From Microbulbifer flavimaris (GTDB lineage: Bacteria > Pseudomonadota > Gammaproteobacteria > Pseudomonadales > Cellvibrionaceae), in the NCBI RefSeq assembly GCF_001641755.2, contig NZ_LRFG02000001.1, positions 744,001 to 808,000 of the forward strand: DNA of 64,000 nucleotides, read 5' to 3'. Shown here one piece after another: positions 25,691 to 35,787 of this stretch. The position numbers and the translations under genes are program-made. Position 1 is the first letter of the stretch, and each line of letters begins with the position of its first letter. The notes under the pieces were generated by a model that saw only the letters and a program-made list of their open reading frames with translations, was not told the origin of the DNA and did not search any database.

Positions 25691-27823
25691 TCAAAGAGAC
25701 GCTTGTATGGCCGTCAATGCGATCGTATAGACAATGTCATCCACCAGGGCGCCGCGGGAAAGATCGTTGACCGGCTTGCGCAGCCCCTGCAGCATTGGCC
25801 CGATGCTGACGAGCTCCGCACTCCGCTGTACCGCCTTGTAAGTGGTATTACCGGTGTTCAGGTCCGGGAAGATAAACACCGTCGCACGACCGGCCACCGG
25901 ACTGTCTGGTGCCTTCTTCTTCGCCACATTCTCCATAATCGCTGCGTCATATTGCAGTGGACCATCGATGACCAGGTCTGGTCTGCTCTCCTGGGCAATG
26001 CGGGTGGCTTCCCGGACTTTTTCCACATCGGTCCCGGATCCGGAGCTCCCGGTTGAGTAGCTGATCATTGCCACGCGGGGCTCAATGCCAAACGCCTGGG
26101 CTGAATCCGCAGACTGTATGGCAATCGCAGCCAGCTCTTCCGCGTCGGGGTCGGGATTGATGGCACAGTCCCCATAGACCAGCACCTGATCGGGAAGCAG
26201 CATAAAAAACACTGACGAAACCAGCGGGGTACCCGGTGCTGTCTTGATCAGTTGCAGGGCAGGGCGGATGGTGTTGGCGGTGGTGTGCACGGCGCCCGAG
26301 ACCAGCCCGTCCACCTCACCCTCGGCGAGCATCATGGTGCCGAGGACGACGTTGTCCTGCAGCTGTTCTTTGGCGACTACCTCCGTCAGTCCTTTCTTTT
26401 GCCGCAACGCAACCATCGGTTCGACATACTCTTCACGGACAGCCGCTGGAGCAATGATTTCCACTTTGTCGCCCAGGTGGATGCCCTGCTGTTCGGCGAC
26501 CCTGTGAATATCCACGGGGTTGCCGAGTAATACCGGCTTGGCAATACCGCGTTCAGTGCAAATCAGGGCGGCACGGATGGTTCGGGGTTCGTCGCCCTCG
26601 GGTAACACGATGCGCTTGTTCGCCTGCCGGGCCAGCTCGGTGAGGTGGTATCTGAAGGCCGGCGGCGAGAGCCGTTTCGGTCTTGCAGAGGCGACGCTAA
26701 GGGATTGGACCCACTGGTGGTCCAGATGCCCGGCGATAAAGTCCTGGACACGATCGATACGCTCCCGATCGTCGGTAGGCGTCCTGGTATTGAAGTTCTG
26801 CAGGCGCATCGCCGTTTGCCAGGTATTACTCTGGACCAGGATAACCGGCAGGCCTGTTTCCAGGGCGGGGGTGCAGAGCTTGCGCACCATTGGTTCCGGA
26901 TGATAGCCACCGGTCAGCAGCAGGCAGCCGATTTTCACTCCGTTCATCGCTGCCAGGCAGGCAGCAACAATTACATCGGTCCGGTCACCGGAGGTCACCA
27001 GCATCGCACCGGGATCAAAACGATAGACCATGTTGCTGAGGGAGCGGGAGCAGAAAGTAATACTGTGTAACCGGCGTGTTTCCAGCTCTCCCCGGCTGAG
27101 AACTTCTGCATTGAAATGGCGAGCGAGGTCGACAGCACGCGGCGCAAGTAGATCTGCATTCCAGGGAATGCAGCCCACGATCTTCAGCGGGCTTTTGCCG
27201 TAAAGTGAGAGAATATCCAGCTGGCTGTGGCGCTTGGTGGTATGGGTGAAGACACCGGTAATGTCGGCACCCGGGGCATCGGGCATCTCGGTTGGCGCTC
27301 CCACCTTGTTGATGATGCAGCCAACTACCTGCGAGGACTTGTCCCCGCCGAAGATGGCCTTGGCGAACTCCAGCCGCTCCCGCAACTGTTGTGTTGAGTC
27401 ACGGTAGGGGCAGACCACCATCACGATTTCGGCGTCGAGCACCTTGGCAATTTCAAGGTTGAGCTGGTTGGCGAACTGGCTGTCGGTATCAGGTAACACT
27501 CCCTCGATGATCACCACATCTGCAGATTCTGTGCCTTCACGGTAGCGGGCCAGTATTTCTTCCAGCAACTCCCCGAGCTTTCCGCTGGAGATCATCGACT
27601 CCGCATGTTGAGGGCTGAAGGACTCCAGAATATCCAGGTCCGATGCCTTGCGGAGAATCTCGGTGGAGCGCTCACTGCCACCATCTACGGCCGGCGGTTC
27701 CGTTACCGGCTTGAAGAAGGTTACCCCGACTCCATTGCGCTCCAGCGCACGGATGATGCCAAGGCTAATGGACGTGATCCCGACTCTGGAGCTGAGCGGA
27801 ACCAGCATGATGGTGCGGGACAT
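25691..27823 (-). CDS. pta: Phosphate acetyltransferase (long, BioD/DRTGG-containing form)
   Basis: 710-residue Pta, interconverting acetyl-CoA and acetyl phosphate. The N-terminal ~230 residues form a dethiobiotin-synthetase-like P-loop domain ('[35 protein letters not shown]'), the middle is a DRTGG domain ('[35 protein letters not shown]'), and the C-terminal ~320 residues are the catalytic PTA_PTB domain ('[31 protein letters not shown]', '[16 protein letters not shown]', '[12 protein letters not shown]'). ATG 27823 overlaps the ackA TGA (TGATG), implying translational coupling. It ends 277 bp from the convergent CoA-transferase gene; no terminator is obvious there. Confidence 0.96.
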   Translation of the reverse strand: MSRTIMLVPLSSRVGITSISLGIIRALERNGVGVTFFKPVTEPPAVDGGSERSTEILRKASDLDILESFSPQHAESMISSGKLGELLEEILARYREGTESADVVIIEGVLPDTDSQFANQLNLEIAKVLDAEIVMVVCPYRDSTQQLRERLEFAKAIFGGDKSSQVVGCIINKVGAPTEMPDAPGADITGVFTHTTKRHSQLDILSLYGKSPLKIVGCIPWNADLLAPRAVDLARHFNAEVLSRGELETRRLHSITFCSRSLSNMVYRFDPGAMLVTSGDRTDVIVAACLAAMNGVKIGCLLLTGGYHPEPMVRKLCTPALETGLPVILVQSNTWQTAMRLQNFNTRTPTDDRERIDRVQDFIAGHLDHQWVQSLSVASARPKRLSPPAFRYHLTELARQANKRIVLPEGDEPRTIRAALICTERGIAKPVLLGNPVDIHRVAEQQGIHLGDKVEIIAPAAVREEYVEPMVALRQKKGLTEVVAKEQLQDNVVLGTMMLAEGEVDGLVSGAVHTTANTIRPALQLIKTAPGTPLVSSVFFMLLPDQVLVYGDCAINPDPDAEELAAIAIQSADSAQAFGIEPRVAMISYSTGSSGSGTDVEKVREATRIAQESRPDLVIDGPLQYDAAIMENVAKKKAPDSPVAGRATVFIFPDLNTGNTTYKAVQRSAELVSIGPMLQGLRKPVNDLSRGALVDDIVYTIALTAIQASL

Positions 27824-29034
27824 CAGGTGCCTCTCCCTTCCACAAGCCTCGCCGCATCGCGTGCGATAACCCATTCCTCGTTGGTGGGAATGACCAGCGC
27901 GGGAGGGGTGCCAGCGCGACTGATGAGACCCTCTGCACCATACCGCATTTGTTCGTTTTGCTGGCTATCCAGCTCATAAGATATGGCGCCCAGCCAGTGC
28001 ATTGTTCGGGCCCGTATCCAGCTGGAGTTTTCACCGATGCCGCCGGTGAACACCAGCCCGTGTACTCGCCTTAGCGGCAGCGTATAGGCGGCCACATACT
28101 TGGCCAGCCGGTAACAGAATATCTCGAGGGCGAGGAGGGCACCGCGGTGCCCATCCGTTGCTGCCTGCTCGAGTTCCCGGCAGTCATTGCTCAGCTCGGA
28201 AATGCCAAGCAGCCCACTCTCCCGGTTCAATACTTGGTTGAGTGCCTCCGGGGAATATTCCAGCGCATCACCGAGGTGGACCAGTACACCGGGGTCGATA
28301 TCGCCACAGCGGGAACCCATCACAAGGCCCTCCAGTGGTGTCATGCCCATACTGGTATCCACGCTAACACCACCCTTAACCGCAGTTATTGACGCCCCGT
28401 TGCCCAGGTGAGCGGTGATGGTATTGGTCTTGGAAAGGGGGCGCTGAAGCAGTGCGGCGGCCCTCTCACTGACAAATTTATGGCTGGTGCCATGCATACC
28501 GTAGCGACGGATTTTATGTTCCCGGTAGAGCTGGTAGGGCAGTGCATAAAGGAAGGCATGCTGCGGCAGGGTCTGGTGAAAAGCCGTATCGAAAACCGCC
28601 ACCTGGGGCAGCTCTGGAAAAGCCTGCTTTGCGGCCCGAATACCCGCAAGCGCTGCCGGGTTGTGCAGTGGTGCCAGGTGAGCGCATTTCTCGATCGCCT
28701 CAATGACCTGTGAGTCTATCAGTGCGGAGTCCGCGAACTCCTCACCACCATGAACCACTCGATGTCCGACGGCGACCAGTTGCCCGTGGAGTTCTGGCAG
28801 TCCCGCCAGGATCTCCTCGACGAGGACCCGGATTGCATCGCCGTGATTCGCGCCTGTGCTGAGCTGTATTTGCTCTTCATTATCCCGGATCTTCCACTCC
28901 AGGGCGGGCTCTGGCCCTCCAAGGGAGTCTGCGATACCGCTCAGGGAGGCTTCACCGGATCCGGGATCCACCACGGCGAACTTCAGCGATGAGCTGCCGG
29001 TATTGAAAATCAGAACTTGCCTGGAGTGAGCCAT
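27823..29034 (-). CDS. ackA: Acetate kinase
   Basis: 403-residue ASKHA-fold kinase making acetyl phosphate from acetate and ATP. Signatures are complete: '[14 protein letters not shown]' at the N-terminus, '[10 protein letters not shown]', '[22 protein letters not shown]', '[13 protein letters not shown]', '[44 protein letters not shown]' and '[17 protein letters not shown]'. First gene of the ackA-pta unit, with a 1-nt stop/start overlap into pta. The pair allows acetate activation or overflow, next to the glyoxylate-bypass genes aceA and glcB. Confidence 0.97.
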   Translation of the reverse strand: MAHSRQVLIFNTGSSSLKFAVVDPGSGEASLSGIADSLGGPEPALEWKIRDNEEQIQLSTGANHGDAIRVLVEEILAGLPELHGQLVAVGHRVVHGGEEFADSALIDSQVIEAIEKCAHLAPLHNPAALAGIRAAKQAFPELPQVAVFDTAFHQTLPQHAFLYALPYQLYREHKIRRYGMHGTSHKFVSERAAALLQRPLSKTNTITAHLGNGASITAVKGGVSVDTSMGMTPLEGLVMGSRCGDIDPGVLVHLGDALEYSPEALNQVLNRESGLLGISELSNDCRELEQAATDGHRGALLALEIFCYRLAKYVAAYTLPLRRVHGLVFTGGIGENSSWIRARTMHWLGAISYELDSQQNEQMRYGAEGLISRAGTPPALVIPTNEEWVIARDAARLVEGRGT

Positions 29035-29334
29035 TTAACCCGCCGTTTTCACAGACCTATGCCCTAAGGCTAGACGGGTTTTGCTTCTTTTTGGCCTGGG
29101 CCCGTGAAAAGGGGTGAGAAGGAAAAAAAGGGCCGCGTGGCGACCCGAAAAGCGTGAAGCTGTGGGTTGCAGGGCTTGCCACCCGAAGGTGTCACGGCAT
29201 CGCCGGACTGCGGGCTATCCGCTGGAAATGCCGGCAATCACCTGCACCAGGTACTTCAAGCAGTCAAACGCAAGTGCACAAAAAAGAAAGGCGGCTTGCG
29301 CCGCCTTCCTGTTCGGTGCAGTAAGAATCCCTGC
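29035..29334. other. Intergenic region between aceA and ackA (both minus strand)
   Basis: 300 bp holding the aceA terminator at its left end. The rest must contain the ackA promoter but shows no clear -35/-10 pair. Plus-strand ORFs here are antisense and unsupported. Confidence 0.4.
29279..29307 (-). terminator. Intrinsic terminator after aceA
   Basis: On the minus strand, AAGGCGGC/GCCGCCTT arms (29288-29295 with 29300-29307) with a 4-nt loop, then TTCTTTTTT. Confidence 0.9.
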
Positions 29335-30933
29335 TTAACCAAACTGGTTCATGGTGTTGTCTTTACCGGCTGCCTTCAGTGCAGCTTCACCGGCGAAGTA
29401 CTCCTTGTGATCGTCGCCCATGTCAGAGCCGGCCATGTTCTGGTGCTTGACGCAGGCGATGCCCTGACGGATCTCCTTGCGCTGTACACCTTCCACATAA
29501 CCCAGCATTCCTTTCTCACCGAAGTACTCTTTGGCCAGGTTGTCAGTAGACAGGGCCGCAGTGTGGTAGGTCGGCAGAGTGATGAGGTGGTGGAAGATAC
29601 CGGCCTCACGGGAGGCATCCTGCTGGAAGGTGCGGATCTTGTCATCAGCAGCCTTGGACAGCTCGGAGTCGTCGTACTCGGCGCTCATCAGGTTGTCGCG
29701 GTCATATGCGGATACATCCTTACCTTCTTCCTTCCAGGCATCGAATACCTGCTGACGGAAATTCAGGGTCCAGTTGAAGGACGGGCTGTTGTTGTACACC
29801 AGCTTGGCGTTTGGCACCTGCTTGCGGATCTCGTCCATCATCGCACCGATCTGGCCAACATGTGGCTTCTCGGTTTCGATCCAGATCAGGTCAGCGCCGC
29901 TCTGCAGGGAGGTTACGCTGTCCAGCACGCAGCGGGCCTCTCCGGTGCCTTTGCGGAACTGGAACAGGTTGGAAGCCAAACGTTTCGGGCGCAGGAGCTT
30001 GCCTTCGCGGTTGATGATAACGTCGCCGTTGGACAGGTCGCCCGGGGCCACTTCTTCGCAATCCAGGAAGGAGTTGTACTGATCACCGAGGTCACCCGGC
30101 TCTTTGGTTACTGCGATCTGCTTGGTCAGGCCGGCGCCCAGGGAGTCGGTACGGGCAACGATCACGCCGTTTTCCACGCCCAGCTCAAGGAAGGCGTATC
30201 GAACTGCGCGAATCTTGGCCAGGAACTCTTCATGGGGAACCGTCACTTTGCCGTCCTGGTGTCCGCACTGCTTCTCATCGGAGACCTGGTTTTCAATCTG
30301 AATGCAGCAGGCACCGGCTTCGATCATTTTCTTGGCCAGCAGGTAAGTGGCTTCCGCGTTACCGAAGCCGGCATCGATGTCGGCAATGATCGGCACGATA
30401 TGGGTTACATGGTTGTCGATCTTGTCGATTACGGCTTTTTCGGCCTGCTTGTCGCCGGCTTCACGGGCCGCATCCAGCTCGCGGAACAGGCCACCCAGTT
30501 CACGGGCATCCGCCTGGCGCAAGAAAGTGTAGAGCTCCTCGATCAGGCCGGAAACGGCGGTCTTTTCGTGCATGGACTGGTCGGGCAGGGGACCGAATTC
30601 GCTGCGCAGAGCGGCGACCATCCAGCCTGACAGATACAGGTAGCGACGATCAGTCTTGCCCTCGAAGTGTTTCTTGATGGAAATCATCTTCTGCTGGCCA
30701 ATAAAGCCGTGCCAGCATCCCAGCGACTGGGTGTACTTGGTGCAGTCCTCATCGTAGGCCGCCATGTCTTTACGCATAATGTCGGCGGTGTACTTGGCGA
30801 TATCCAGGCCGTGCTTGAACTTGTTCTGCAGGCGCATGCGGGCCACAGATTCCGGGTTGATGGCGTCCCAGCTGCTGCCGTTGGCTTTACAGAGCTTGGC
30901 CGCTTTTTCGATCTCTTGAGCGTAAGTGGACAT
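29335..30933 (-). CDS. aceA: Isocitrate lyase (long Pseudomonas-type)
   Basis: 532-residue isocitrate lyase, cleaving isocitrate to glyoxylate and succinate. The catalytic loop is 'KQCGHQDGK' with C223; metal and substrate sites include 'PIIADIDAGFGN', 'IQIENQ' and 'VARTDSLGA'. Length matches the ~530-residue subclass of Pseudomonas rather than the ~430-residue E. coli AceA, and the second position of the KKCGH motif is Gln, as in that subclass. The ATG has GAGGAAAA about 10 nt upstream. It is transcribed alone, divergent from a LysR regulator with only 114 bp between starts. Confidence 0.97.
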   Translation of the reverse strand: MSTYAQEIEKAAKLCKANGSSWDAINPESVARMRLQNKFKHGLDIAKYTADIMRKDMAAYDEDCTKYTQSLGCWHGFIGQQKMISIKKHFEGKTDRRYLYLSGWMVAALRSEFGPLPDQSMHEKTAVSGLIEELYTFLRQADARELGGLFRELDAAREAGDKQAEKAVIDKIDNHVTHIVPIIADIDAGFGNAEATYLLAKKMIEAGACCIQIENQVSDEKQCGHQDGKVTVPHEEFLAKIRAVRYAFLELGVENGVIVARTDSLGAGLTKQIAVTKEPGDLGDQYNSFLDCEEVAPGDLSNGDVIINREGKLLRPKRLASNLFQFRKGTGEARCVLDSVTSLQSGADLIWIETEKPHVGQIGAMMDEIRKQVPNAKLVYNNSPSFNWTLNFRQQVFDAWKEEGKDVSAYDRDNLMSAEYDDSELSKAADDKIRTFQQDASREAGIFHHLITLPTYHTAALSTDNLAKEYFGEKGMLGYVEGVQRKEIRQGIACVKHQNMAGSDMGDDHKEYFAGEAALKAAGKDNTMNQFG

Positions 30934-30988
30934 GGCTTGTTTTCCTCGAAAAGGTTACTGCATTTATGTGTTGAGAATCCTAATGCCG

Positions 30989-31017
30989 ATGGCATAATTT
31001 GGCTAATTTATTGCCAT
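30989..31017. promoter_or_regulatory. Candidate LysR binding region between aceA and lysR
   Basis: Inverted repeat ATGGCA (30989-30994) and TGCCAT (31012-31017) flanking an AT-rich centre with T-N11-A spacing, in the 114-bp divergent promoter. This position and symmetry fit a LysR-type autoregulatory site; it is inference only. Confidence 0.35.
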
Positions 31018-31047
31018 TATTTCCGCTATCAGTCAGATGAATGCAGT

Positions 31048-31983
31048 ATGAACCTAGAAAGAGCCGACCTGAACCTGCTGGTCTACCTCGATGTGCTCCT
31101 GCGGGAGCGCAACGTCACCCGGGCCGCCAACTACCTCGGGCTGTCCCAGCCCGCCATGAGCAACGGCCTCAAGCGGCTGCGCGAGCTGTTTGACGACCCG
31201 CTTCTTGTTCGCACGCGGGAGGGCATGATGCCCACTGAGCGGGCCCTGGAGCTGCAGCCGATGGTGCGGGAGGCGCTGGCCTCCATTGACCGCGTGATCC
31301 AGCCGAACCGGGATTTCAAGCCCGACGAGACACGACGGACTTTCCGAATCATGGCCAGTGACTATGCGGAATCCACCCTGATCCCGCAGCTCCTGAAGCA
31401 TCTCAGGGAGCAGGCTCCGGGGATCAGCCTCGACATCATGACCCCCAGCGATGTGAGCTTTGTCGATGTGGAGCAGGGCAAGGTGGATATGGTGATCAAC
31501 CGCTTTGACAGCATGCCCCAGAGCTTCCACCAGGCTACGGTCTGGCGGGACAGCTTTTCCTGCGTTATGCGGGCCGATAACCCGATACTGAAGGACTACA
31601 ACCTGGGCAGCTACTTGCGCGCGCAACACATCTGGGTCAGCAAAACGGGGATGGGGGTCGGGGTGGGCGTGAACCCGGAGGATGTCCAGCGCCTCGGCTG
31701 GGTGGACGAGGCCATTGGCCGTCTGGGGGAAAAACGCGATATCTCGGTCTTTACCCGGCACTACCAGGTGGCCATGCTACTCGCGGAGCAAAGTGACCTG
31801 CTCGTCACAGTGCCCACACGGTTAGCCCAGTTGGCTGAAGGCAACGCCCGTATTGTGCGTCGCGACCCCCCTCTGGATATTCCTCCGCTGGAGCTGAAGA
31901 TGGCCTGGAGCCCACTACTGCAGCAGAGCGCCCCGCACCGCTGGCTGCGCCGACTGATCCTGGATATCGGGCGGCAACTCTAA
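31048..31983 (+). CDS. LysR-family transcriptional regulator divergent from aceA
   Basis: 311 residues. A classic LysR winged HTH lies at 1-65 ('MNLERADLNLLVYLDVLLRERNVTRAANYLGLSQPAMSNGLKRLRELFDDPLLVR', the NodD/PgpR-like subgroup), with an effector-binding domain from about 90. The ATG at 31048 is where homology starts; no good ribosome site precedes it, so translation may be weak. The frame is open upstream into aceA, but that part is antisense. Divergence from aceA and the inverted repeat between them suggest control of isocitrate lyase. The inducer is unknown. Confidence 0.9.
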   Translation: MNLERADLNLLVYLDVLLRERNVTRAANYLGLSQPAMSNGLKRLRELFDDPLLVRTREGMMPTERALELQPMVREALASIDRVIQPNRDFKPDETRRTFRIMASDYAESTLIPQLLKHLREQAPGISLDIMTPSDVSFVDVEQGKVDMVINRFDSMPQSFHQATVWRDSFSCVMRADNPILKDYNLGSYLRAQHIWVSKTGMGVGVGVNPEDVQRLGWVDEAIGRLGEKRDISVFTRHYQVAMLLAEQSDLLVTVPTRLAQLAEGNARIVRRDPPLDIPPLELKMAWSPLLQQSAPHRWLRRLILDIGRQL

Positions 31984-32123
31984 CGAGACAGGGTCACCGG
32001 GTAAGCGGCGCCAGCCAGGGGTGGCCGCTGCCGGTTGGGACTGATGGCGGCTGGCCGAGCGGAACCACCTGCCGTGGTCCCGCTCATTTCCTGTTGGTAT
32101 CGGTCGCGTAGGGAGAGCAACCG

Positions 32124-33239
32124 TCAGCAACCCGTTTGGCAGTTGAAGCCGTCATATCCGCTGGTTGTGTGCCAGTCGGTGCTATTGCCCCCGGATCCGC
32201 TCCAGGCATTCAGGTCGAAGCTTCCGTTACCGTTATTGTCTCCCTGGATTTTGTAAACAGTGACGGCCTGGCCACTGTTATCCCAGACCAGTGGAGAGCC
32301 GGCACTGATCTGTTCGGGAAAACTATTGGGCCGCATGAAATAGGCTGAACCCTCTCCGTACACAGTCGCTACGCCGCTGCCGTCAATCGCCAGGAATGTG
32401 GCCTCCTCGAGACCGATTGCCCTGGCAGTCAGGGTTCCCCGGTCCTGGGCGCTGCGGGCCAGGAAGCCGAAGGTGCGTCCATGACGGGTTTCTGAACTTC
32501 GCCCTTTACCGGAGACCCGATCGAGATGGCTGTCGGTAATCACTGATGCCAGCTGTGGGTGCAGCAGAAAATCGCCATGATTGATGTCTTGCGTGTTCGA
32601 ATGGTAGGGATCCTCCAGAATCTCGCGAGAAAGGACGCCGAGGTTAGCCGGGGCGTAATAAGACTGCCCGAGAATCGCCAGTCCGGCACTGGTGCCTGCT
32701 ATTGGCGCTTTCTTCACATTCAAGTGGTCGTTCAGCGCATCTTCCACCTGAGTGTTTTTCCAGAAGTCCTCATACTCGTTCTGGTCCCCGCCGGCGATAA
32801 AGATGATCTCGGCATTCTGGATATAGGCTACGACTGTGGGGTCGTTGGCCGCATTACTGTCGTCGATGGAGAGTTCCGCCGCTGAGCCCAGGTCCGCACC
32901 GAAAGTGCTGCACATCCAGTCTGCCTGCCCACCGGTACCGCCGGTACGCAACACCAGGTAGTCACCGCCGGTTGCGTGGTTGACCAGCCATTGTGTCGCA
33001 GCTTGCTCGCCGGCGGCGTTTGCCTCAGCGCCACCGATCAATAATGATGCCTGGGAGACGCTGGCACTGTTGGTGGCGGTTCCGCAGGCCTGATAATACT
33101 CGTAGCTCGCACCACCGCCGTCATTACCACCGCCGCCTCCGTTGCCGCCTCCGCCGCCCTTGGGTGGTTTTGCGGAGACTTGGGTGCTGAGAAGCGCGGC
33201 CAGTAGTGCAGTCGTTAAATGCAGCTTGATTGGTTTCAT
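32124..33239 (-). CDS. Exported cyanophycinase-like serine peptidase (family S51)
   Basis: 371 residues. A signal peptide (1-23, cleavage 'VSA-K') leads to a Gly/Asn-rich linker (24-44) and then a cyanophycinase core. 'IFIAGGDQNEYEDFW' (146-160) and 'APIAGTSAGLAILG' (S184 nucleophile) are the S51 hallmarks, and 'TDSHLDRVSGKGRS' corresponds to the substrate loop. CphB is ~275 residues; the extra C-terminal ~60 include a Ser/Gly/Asn-rich part and end in '...CQTGC', which may form a disulfide. Cyanophycinases hydrolyse multi-L-arginyl-poly-L-aspartate. No cyanophycin synthetase is in the window, so use of external polymer is plausible. A minority of S51 enzymes are dipeptidases instead. Confidence 0.88.
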   Translation of the reverse strand: MKPIKLHLTTALLAALLSTQVSAKPPKGGGGGNGGGGGNDGGGASYEYYQACGTATNSASVSQASLLIGGAEANAAGEQAATQWLVNHATGGDYLVLRTGGTGGQADWMCSTFGADLGSAAELSIDDSNAANDPTVVAYIQNAEIIFIAGGDQNEYEDFWKNTQVEDALNDHLNVKKAPIAGTSAGLAILGQSYYAPANLGVLSREILEDPYHSNTQDINHGDFLLHPQLASVITDSHLDRVSGKGRSSETRHGRTFGFLARSAQDRGTLTARAIGLEEATFLAIDGSGVATVYGEGSAYFMRPNSFPEQISAGSPLVWDNSGQAVTVYKIQGDNNGNGSFDLNAWSGSGGNSTDWHTTSGYDGFNCQTGC

Positions 33240-33607
33240 CGGGATGCCTTTCTGTTTATGAATTTATTCATTCTTGAGCGGTTTCTTCCGTCTTTTAAAA
33301 CGCGAAAACGCAGTACCCAGAGGCCCCAGCAAACCCATTGCTATAACTACCACTTCGGTACTACAGCAGGGCCTGTTCCCGAAGCTAGCACAGGGGAGCG
33401 GTGAGACAATGAGCGACATTGAAATAGATAGATACCGCGGAATACCCGATGACAGGCAAAATTTTGTTCGCGTGAAAGTGTCTGAATCAGTCAATATTCG
33501 CTTAATGAATGGTGGGAATAGCGCCTATAGATTGGTGTTATGATTTGCCGACGACTTAAAATCCCCGAACACAAATATCGATAACCAATTCAGCGAGAGG
33601 CTTGGAT
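33240..33607. other. Divergent intergenic region between the cyanophycinase gene and glcB
   Basis: 368 bp. On the minus strand, 33264-33353 encodes a hydrophobic run (VVVIAMGLLGPLGTAF) followed by RFKRRKK, resembling a C-terminal membrane-sorting tail, within a 76-codon ORF that lacks a ribosome site. On the plus strand a 44-codon ORF starts at 33409. The glcB promoter is not clear; TATGAT occurs at 33539-33544. Confidence 0.4.
33409..33543 (+). CDS. Possible 44-residue protein, unknown
   Basis: ATG 33409 has GGTGAG about 5 nt upstream. The charged product (starting MSDIEIDRYRGIPDD) has no hydrophobic segment and matches nothing I know. It ends 64 bp before glcB and could be an upstream leader or chance. 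Confidence 0.15.
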   Translation: MSDIEIDRYRGIPDDRQNFVRVKVSESVNIRLMNGGNSAYRLVL

Positions 33608-35785
33608 ATGACGGAGCGAGTCCAAATCGGAAAACTGCAGGTAGCCGAGGTGCTGCAGCGACTGGTCAACGAGGAGATCATCCCCGGAACCGGTGTGAGT
33701 GCCGAGCATTTCTGGGCCGAATTCGAAAAGATCCTCACTGACCTGGCGCCTATCAACCGTCAGCTGCTGGAAAAGCGCGACCAGATCCAGGCCCACATCG
33801 ACCAGTGGCATCGCGAGAACCCCGGCGCCTACCGCGATCTCGACCGCTACAAGGCATTCCTGCGCGAGATAGGCTACCTGCTCGACGAACCAAAGGACTT
33901 CACCGTCACTACGGAAAATGTCGACGAGGAAATTGCCACCATGGCAGGGCCGCAATTGGTGGTGCCCGTCATGAACGCCCGCTACGCGCTGAACGCAGCC
34001 AACGCACGCTGGGGCAGCCTCTACGATGCGCTCTACGGCACTGACGTAATCAGTGAAGAGGACGGGGCAGAGAAGGGCGCAGGCTATAACCCGGCTCGCG
34101 GCGCCAAGGTGATCGCCTTCGGCCGCGAGTTCCTCGATCAGGCCGCACCCCTGACAAAAGGCAGCCACACGGAAGCGGTGGAGTATCGAATCAACGGTCA
34201 CCTCGTGGAAGTCCAGCTCTCAAACGGCAAGGTTGCCACCCTGAAGAGCCGCGGGCAGTTCCTGGGTTTCTGCGGGGACAACTGCAACCCGGATTCCATT
34301 CTTCTCCAGAACAACGGCCTGCGCTTCGAGATCCAGATTGACCGTGAGAGCCCGATCGGCAAAAACGACAGTGCAGGAGTCAAGGACATTCTGATGGAGG
34401 CCGCTCTCACTACCATCATGGACTGCGAGGACTCGGTGGCGGCTGTCGACGCCGAGGACAAGGCATTGGTTTATCGCAACTGGCTCGGCCTGATGAAAGG
34501 CGATCTGGAGGAGAGCCTGGATAAGGGCGGCAAGACGGTGGTGCGGAAACTGAATCCGGACCGGAGCTACGTCGATCGGGATGGCCAGACTTTCACACTG
34601 CCCGGCCGCAGCCTGATGTTTGTGCGTAATGTCGGACACCTGATGACCAATGAAGCCATCCTCGATGCCGATGGCAATGAGATTCCCGAGGGAATCATGG
34701 ACGGCATGATCACCGGCCTGATCGCGCTACATGATTTGCACGGTAATGGTCCGATCAGCAATTCCCGCAGCGGCAGTGTCTACATCGTGAAGCCCAAGAT
34801 GCATGGACCGGAGGAGGTAGGTTTCGCCAACACCCTGTTCAATCGTATCGAGGACGCCCTGGGAATGGAGCGCAACACCCTGAAGATGGGCATCATGGAC
34901 GAGGAGCGGCGCACCACAGTGAACCTCAAGGGGTGCATCGAGGCGGCAAGGGAGCGGGTGGTGTTTATCAACACCGGTTTCCTCGATCGCACCGGTGACG
35001 AGATTCACACCTCCATGCTGGCGGGCCCGATGATCCGCAAGGGTGACATGAAACAGTCCAGCTGGATCAGTGCCTACGAGGATTGGAACGTGGATGTGGG
35101 ACTGGCCACCGGGCTCAAAGGCCGCGCCCAGATCGGGAAGGGCATGTGGCCCATGCCGGACCGGATGGCGGACATGATGGAGGCGAAAATTGGCCACCCC
35201 AGGGCCGGTGCCAACACTGCCTGGGTGCCGTCGCCAACGGCCGCCACGCTTCATGCCCTGCACTATCACCAGGTGAAGGTGGCCGAGCGGCAGCAGGAAC
35301 TGGCGGAGCGGAAGCCCGCGCAACTGGATGATATTTTGACCGTCCCGGTGGCAGAGAATCCTGACTGGTCTGCGGATGAGATTCAGCGGGAGCTGGACAA
35401 CAACGCCCAGGGGATTCTTGGCTATGTCGTGCGCTGGGTAGAGCAGGGCGTTGGCTGCTCCAAGGTGCCGGACATCAATGATGTCGGCCTGATGGAGGAC
35501 CGGGCGACGCTGCGCATTTCTTCGCAGCACATCGCGAACTGGCTCCAGCACGGCATCGTGACGCGGGAGCAGGTCACGGAAACCATGCAGCGCATGGCTG
35601 CCGTGGTGGATCGGCAGAACGCGGGAGACCCCGCTTATCGAAACATGGCACCGGATTTTGACAGCAGCGTGGCTTTCCAGGCTGCCTGTGAGCTGGTTTT
35701 CGAGGGCGCGGTGCAGCCCAACGGCTACACGGAGCCCGTTCTCCACCGCCGTCGTCGGGAGTACAAGGCGAAACAGGCAGGCTGA
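33608..35785 (+). CDS. glcB: Malate synthase G
   Basis: 725-residue monomeric malate synthase G, condensing glyoxylate with acetyl-CoA to malate. Conserved segments include '[23 protein letters not shown]', '[24 protein letters not shown]', '[71 protein letters not shown]' and '[22 protein letters not shown]'. ATG 33608 (GAGAGG at 8 nt) is preferred to a TTG 6 nt upstream. It completes the glyoxylate bypass with aceA 3 kb away, although the two are not in one operon. Confidence 0.97.
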   Translation: MTERVQIGKLQVAEVLQRLVNEEIIPGTGVSAEHFWAEFEKILTDLAPINRQLLEKRDQIQAHIDQWHRENPGAYRDLDRYKAFLREIGYLLDEPKDFTVTTENVDEEIATMAGPQLVVPVMNARYALNAANARWGSLYDALYGTDVISEEDGAEKGAGYNPARGAKVIAFGREFLDQAAPLTKGSHTEAVEYRINGHLVEVQLSNGKVATLKSRGQFLGFCGDNCNPDSILLQNNGLRFEIQIDRESPIGKNDSAGVKDILMEAALTTIMDCEDSVAAVDAEDKALVYRNWLGLMKGDLEESLDKGGKTVVRKLNPDRSYVDRDGQTFTLPGRSLMFVRNVGHLMTNEAILDADGNEIPEGIMDGMITGLIALHDLHGNGPISNSRSGSVYIVKPKMHGPEEVGFANTLFNRIEDALGMERNTLKMGIMDEERRTTVNLKGCIEAARERVVFINTGFLDRTGDEIHTSMLAGPMIRKGDMKQSSWISAYEDWNVDVGLATGLKGRAQIGKGMWPMPDRMADMMEAKIGHPRAGANTAWVPSPTAATLHALHYHQVKVAERQQELAERKPAQLDDILTVPVAENPDWSADEIQRELDNNAQGILGYVVRWVEQGVGCSKVPDINDVGLMEDRATLRISSQHIANWLQHGIVTREQVTETMQRMAAVVDRQNAGDPAYRNMAPDFDSSVAFQAACELVFEGAVQPNGYTEPVLHRRRREYKAKQAG

Positions 35786-35787
35786 GC

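Noticed and set aside
29167..30630. 487-codon frame antisense to aceA
   Set aside because: Antisense shadow of a highly expressed, strongly biased gene; no start signal.
33534..33548. Sigma54-like GG...GC upstream of glcB
   Set aside because: Spacing is GG-N11-GC, not the required N10, and the flanking TGGCAC/TTGCA consensus is poor.
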